Shown piece after piece: positions 6,481 through 9,292 of a stretch of 9,292 nt of DNA. A model generated the notes under the pieces. It made no database searches. It saw only the letters and a list, made by a program, of their open reading frames with translations, and had not been told where the DNA came from. Source of the stretch: Planctomycetaceae bacterium (GTDB lineage Bacteria > Planctomycetota > Planctomycetia > Planctomycetales > Planctomycetaceae); NCBI GenBank assembly GCA_947463775.1, contig CANHVD010000195.1:1-9292 (forward strand). The letters run 5' to 3'. Position 1 is the stretch's first letter; each line of letters begins with the position of its first letter. The position numbers and the translations under genes are program-made.

Positions 6481-6629
6481 GGAACTCTACGGTTGACGAC
6501 CTCACTCTAACGCGTGAGCTGCCGTGTTGTCAGACACAACATCAGTTCCTTTCAGCCTCTCGTATCGTTATTCTGACGGCAGCGATGGTCAGTGGAAAAA
6601 CGGTGAATTCTGTTGTGGGGGCGATCGAG

Positions 6630-8963
6630 ATGAATCGACAACTTGCGATCATCACATTGGCACTCGCATTTTTCACGCCTGATGTCACTGCCGACGCTGG
6701 CAACGATCGTCAGCAGTTGTCATCGTTTCTGAAGTCAACCTGTCGTTCATGCCATAGTGGCGAAGACGCAGCAGCACAGTTTCTGATTCCTTCGACGGAT
6801 GATGATGTTGCCGGTCACCTGTCAGCGTGGGAGAAAGTCGCTCGGCGACTTCAGAATGGCGACATGCCGCCGTCGGGAGAACCTCGCCCCGATCCCGCGA
6901 TGGCTCAACAGGCTCTGCAGATTCTGGTCTCGCAACTGGATCAGGCTGCAGAGCAGAATCCCGACCCCGGCCGCACATCAGCGCTGCGTCGGTTGACACG
7001 TCATGAATATCGCAACGCCGTTCGAGATCTGCTGGCTGTGGATGTCGACGTCACGACCTTGTTGCCGGCGGATGAATCGAGTCACGGGTTTGACAACATC
7101 ACTGTGACCAACCTCAGCCCGACATTGCTCAGTCGATACGTCACAGCCGCAGAAAAGATCAGCCGCGTCGCGCTGGGGCGGCCCGAACGATCTCCGGGTG
7201 GCGAAACGTTTCGAGTGCGCGGTGATATTACTCAGGACAGATCGCGAGCGGAAGGTTTGCCGATCGGGACTCGAGGTGGTCTTCAGATCCAGTGGAACTT
7301 TCCTCGAACCGGAACTTATCAGATTCAGGTTCGCCTGATGCGAGATCGCAATGATGAACTTGAAGGCTTACATGGCGAGCATCCCATGGATGTGTTGCTG
7401 GATCGGCGACGCAAGCATCGCTTCGTCCTGAAACGGCCTCCGGAAGGACACGACGACCATGAGGTTGATGCCTCATTGACAGCGTCATTTCCGGTCGAAG
7501 CCGGGAAGCACAAGCTGGCCGTTACATTTGTGGATCAGGGCCGTCCGTTGCTTGAATCAGACCGCCAGCCACTCAATGTGCACTTCAATTTCTATCGCCA
7601 TCCAAGGCTGGGACCAGCAATCCACGAAGTCACAATTACCGGACCAATCGGTAATTCGAATGCGGGCGACAGTGAAAGTCGTCGCCGAATTCTTATCAAA
7701 ACACCAGGCGGTCCCGACGATGCAGAGCAGTGTGCTCAGCAGATTCTAAGCCCTCTCATGCGTCGTGCCTATCGTCGTTCGATAACGCCCGAAGATTTGA
7801 TTGCCCCCATGGCATTGTTCCGCGAAGCCTATGACGAAGAGAAGGACTTTGAAGCCGGGATTGAGCGAGCTCTTGCGGGGATCCTTGTGAATCCTCAGTT
7901 TCTGTTTCGCATCGAACGCACACATGGCACGATTTCAGATCTCGAACTTGCCTCACGTCTCTCGTTCTTCCTGTGGGGCAGTCTCCCCGATGATGAATTG
8001 TTGAACCTCGCGGAGTCCGGTCAGTTATCTCGTCCCGAGATACTCCGTCAGCAGATTCAAAGAATGCTGGCAGATCTTCGTGCGGATTCTCTTGTGTCGA
8101 ATTTTGCCGACCAGTGGCTGTATCTCCGTAATCTGGACGCGGTCACTCCTGATGCTCGCTTGTTTCCGGACTTCGATCAGAACCTGCGAGACGCGTTTCG
8201 CCGAGAGACGGAACTTCTGTTCCGCGAAGTCCTGCGCGATGACACCACGGTCCTCCGACTTCTCAACAGTTCGCACACATATCTGAATGAACGACTCGCG
8301 AGGCACTATGGGATTCCGAACGTGATTGGAGACCATTTTCGTCGAGTCGAATTGAGTGCGGAACAGCATCGCGGCGGTATCCTTCGCCATGGCAGTGTTC
8401 TCTCCGTGTCCTCCTATGCCACTCGAACGTCACCCGTGCTGAGAGGCAAGTGGGTGCTGGAGAATCTGCTGGGCTCACCGCCTCCACCGCCACCGCCTGA
8501 CGTGCCGGCACTTCAGGACAACACGGTATCCGCAACATTACCATTGCGTGAACGACTCGCGGCTCACCGAGACAACCCGGCTTGCGCCGCCTGTCATCAG
8601 CGGATCGATCCCGTGGGATTTGCGATGGAAAACTACGACGCGGTTGGAAGATGGAGAGACTCAGAAGGTGAGTTTTCAATTGATGCGTCGGGAGCATTAC
8701 CGGACGGCCGTGAGTTCACCGGCATTGACGGGCTGGAAAACGCGTTGTTGAAGCGTCCCGACGTCTTTGCTCGCACTGTCACAGAAAAACTGCTCGTGTA
8801 CGCTTTGGGTCGCGGGCTGGAACCGGAAGATGGTGCAGCGGTACGACGCATTGTCACCGACGCGGCCAGACACGATTACCGCTTCTCGGCCATCGTTGAA
8901 GGGATTGTGTTCAGCACACCATTTCGGATGAGAGAAAACGACGAGCTCACGGCAGGAAATTGA
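6630..8963 (+). CDS. DUF1592-type planctomycete diheme protein (DUF1587/1595/1592/1588/1585)
   Basis: This 777-residue exported protein has a Sec signal peptide at about 1-23 (TADA end). The first CxxCH (CRSCH, 38-42) is of the planctomycete cytochrome C type. DUF1587 is at about 117-182 (LRRLTRHEYRNAVRDLL), then a beta-rich, carbohydrate-binding-like insert at about 190-340. DUF1595 is at about 365-427, DUF1592 at about 433-562, and DUF1588 at about 577-677 with the second CxxCH (CAACH, 652-656) and a run of seven prolines (617-623). DUF1585 is at about 688-763. These proteins probably carry covalent haem in the periplasm; their reaction is unknown, and links to polysaccharide use have been proposed. 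The start is the ATG at 6630, because it opens the signal peptide and has GGGGG (6617-6621) eight bases upstream. The frame is open back to 6258, but the extra 124 residues show no signal or domain. The DUF1552 gene follows after 35 bases, so they form an operon. All domains are intact. Confidence 0.95.
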   Translation: MNRQLAIITLALAFFTPDVTADAGNDRQQLSSFLKSTCRSCHSGEDAAAQFLIPSTDDDVAGHLSAWEKVARRLQNGDMPPSGEPRPDPAMAQQALQILVSQLDQAAEQNPDPGRTSALRRLTRHEYRNAVRDLLAVDVDVTTLLPADESSHGFDNITVTNLSPTLLSRYVTAAEKISRVALGRPERSPGGETFRVRGDITQDRSRAEGLPIGTRGGLQIQWNFPRTGTYQIQVRLMRDRNDELEGLHGEHPMDVLLDRRRKHRFVLKRPPEGHDDHEVDASLTASFPVEAGKHKLAVTFVDQGRPLLESDRQPLNVHFNFYRHPRLGPAIHEVTITGPIGNSNAGDSESRRRILIKTPGGPDDAEQCAQQILSPLMRRAYRRSITPEDLIAPMALFREAYDEEKDFEAGIERALAGILVNPQFLFRIERTHGTISDLELASRLSFFLWGSLPDDELLNLAESGQLSRPEILRQQIQRMLADLRADSLVSNFADQWLYLRNLDAVTPDARLFPDFDQNLRDAFRRETELLFREVLRDDTTVLRLLNSSHTYLNERLARHYGIPNVIGDHFRRVELSAEQHRGGILRHGSVLSVSSYATRTSPVLRGKWVLENLLGSPPPPPPPDVPALQDNTVSATLPLRERLAAHRDNPACAACHQRIDPVGFAMENYDAVGRWRDSEGEFSIDASGALPDGREFTGIDGLENALLKRPDVFARTVTEKLLVYALGRGLEPEDGAAVRRIVTDAARHDYRFSAIVEGIVFSTPFRMRENDELTAGN

Positions 8964-8985
8964 GATTAGCGCGGGACAGTTCGGC

Positions 8986-8992
8986 AGAGGAG
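8986..8992 (+). promoter_or_regulatory. Strong ribosome binding site of the DUF1552 gene
   Basis: AGAGGAG lies six bases before the ATG at 8999 and fixes that start. It is by far the best Shine-Dalgarno match in the window. It lies in the 35-base gap after the DUF1592-type gene, where translation must restart on what is probably a shared transcript. Confidence 0.75.
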
Positions 8993-8998
8993 ATTTCC

Positions 8999-9292
8999 AT
9001 GTTCGTTCCTAAAAGATCATTGTCGCGGCGAACTGTGCTTCGAGGCGCGGGGACAGCATTCGCATTGCCACTGCTGGATGCGATGATCCCGGCGTTGACG
9101 GCAGAAGATCGCACTCCCGCAAATCCCTCAAAGCTGCGCCGGCTGGGGTTTGTTTACATTCCCATGGGCTGCGATCACAGCCGTTGGACACCTGCGGCTG
9201 ATGAAAAACTGGAAACGCTTACGCCGATTCTCAGTCCATTTGAACCCGTGAAGAATCGAATTTCTGTCCTGAGCCACCTTGAGCTGAAGAAC
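8999..9292 (+). CDS. DUF1552 family protein, N-terminal part only
   Basis: The frame is open from the ATG at 8999 to the right edge (98 codons). The N-terminus has a twin-arginine leader: SRRTVLRGAG at 9-18, then a hydrophobic stretch FALPLLDAMIPAL (21-33). This predicts export of a folded protein by the Tat route. LRRLGFVYIPMG (46-57), RWTPAA (62-67) and LTPILSPFEPVKNRISVLSHL (74-94) match the start of DUF1552 proteins, which are normally about 400-450 residues. DUF1552 genes regularly follow DUF1592-type genes in planctomycetes, suggesting a joint periplasmic role, still unknown. The strong ribosome site at 8986-8992 and the 35-base gap support an operon. About three quarters of the protein lies outside the window. 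Confidence 0.92.
   Translation, partial: MFVPKRSLSRRTVLRGAGTAFALPLLDAMIPALTAEDRTPANPSKLRRLGFVYIPMGCDHSRWTPAADEKLETLTPILSPFEPVKNRISVLSHLELKN

Larger units (their letters stand above)
5847..6629. other. 783-base divergent intergenic region, no convincing gene
   Basis: This stretch separates the divergent sulfatase and DUF1592 genes and should hold both promoters. I see three things in it: a cluster of degenerate repeats at 5938-6110, a run of eight A bases near 6250-6257, and a palindrome at 6460-6472. A smaller inverted repeat GTTGT/ACAAC lies at 6526-6540. Open frames of 89 and 131 codons exist here (6112-6381 plus, 5944-6339 minus), but they resemble no family I know and one reads through the repeats, so I do not call them genes. 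Confidence 0.6.

Noticed and set aside
6258..6629. N-terminal extension of the DUF1592-type gene, starting at 6258 or at the ATG at 6585
   Set aside because: The added residues show no domain or signal peptide and would bury the clear Sec signal that begins at 6630. The ATG at 6630 has GGGGG at a proper distance.
8467..8505. Proline-codon run near 8473-8500 as a microsatellite of interest
   Set aside because: A proline run at this point of DUF1588 domains is usual in the family, so it is not a special feature here.

Overview
The window reads as chromosomal DNA of a planctomycete (phylum Planctomycetota). The strongest evidence is at the right end. A DUF1587/DUF1595/DUF1592/DUF1588/DUF1585 protein with two CxxCH motifs is followed by a DUF1552 protein with a twin-arginine leader, a gene pair greatly expanded in that phylum. 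An arylsulfatase A-like sulfatase, a DUF3592 membrane protein, loosely packed genes and families of short G+C-rich intergenic repeats fit the same picture. Genus cannot be fixed from the sequence alone.

Layout, left to right: (1) 1-821, minus, a DUF1015-family protein cut by the window edge, with the family's signature motifs altered. (2) 943-1761, minus, a short-chain dehydrogenase resembling L-fucose dehydrogenase. (3) 1762-2010, a divergent intergenic region. (4) 2011-3168, plus, a four-helix DUF3592 membrane protein. (5) 3199-3264, a large hairpin between convergent genes. (6) 3297-4289, minus, an amidohydrolase_2 TIM-barrel hydrolase. (7) 4303-4422, a second inverted pair of the same repeat. 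(8) 4449-5846, minus, a secreted sulfatase. (9) 5847-6629, 783 bases without a convincing gene, holding a cluster of degenerate repeats and a perfect palindrome. (10) 6630-8963, plus, the diheme DUF1592-type protein. (11) 8999 to the right edge, plus, the start of the DUF1552 protein.

Functionally, the sulfatase (periplasmic removal of sulfate esters), the fucose-dehydrogenase-like SDR (oxidation of a deoxy-sugar to its lactone) and an amidohydrolase of the superfamily that includes sugar lactonases could belong to breakdown of sulfated, fucose-containing polysaccharide. They do not form one operon, so this link is inference. The DUF1592/DUF1552 pair is almost certainly one exported operon of unknown biochemical role. 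No tRNA, rRNA, CRISPR array, transposase, integrase or phage gene was seen. The most unusual observations are the motif-altered DUF1015 protein and the two inverted pairs of a 19-base repeat that bracket the amidohydrolase gene.
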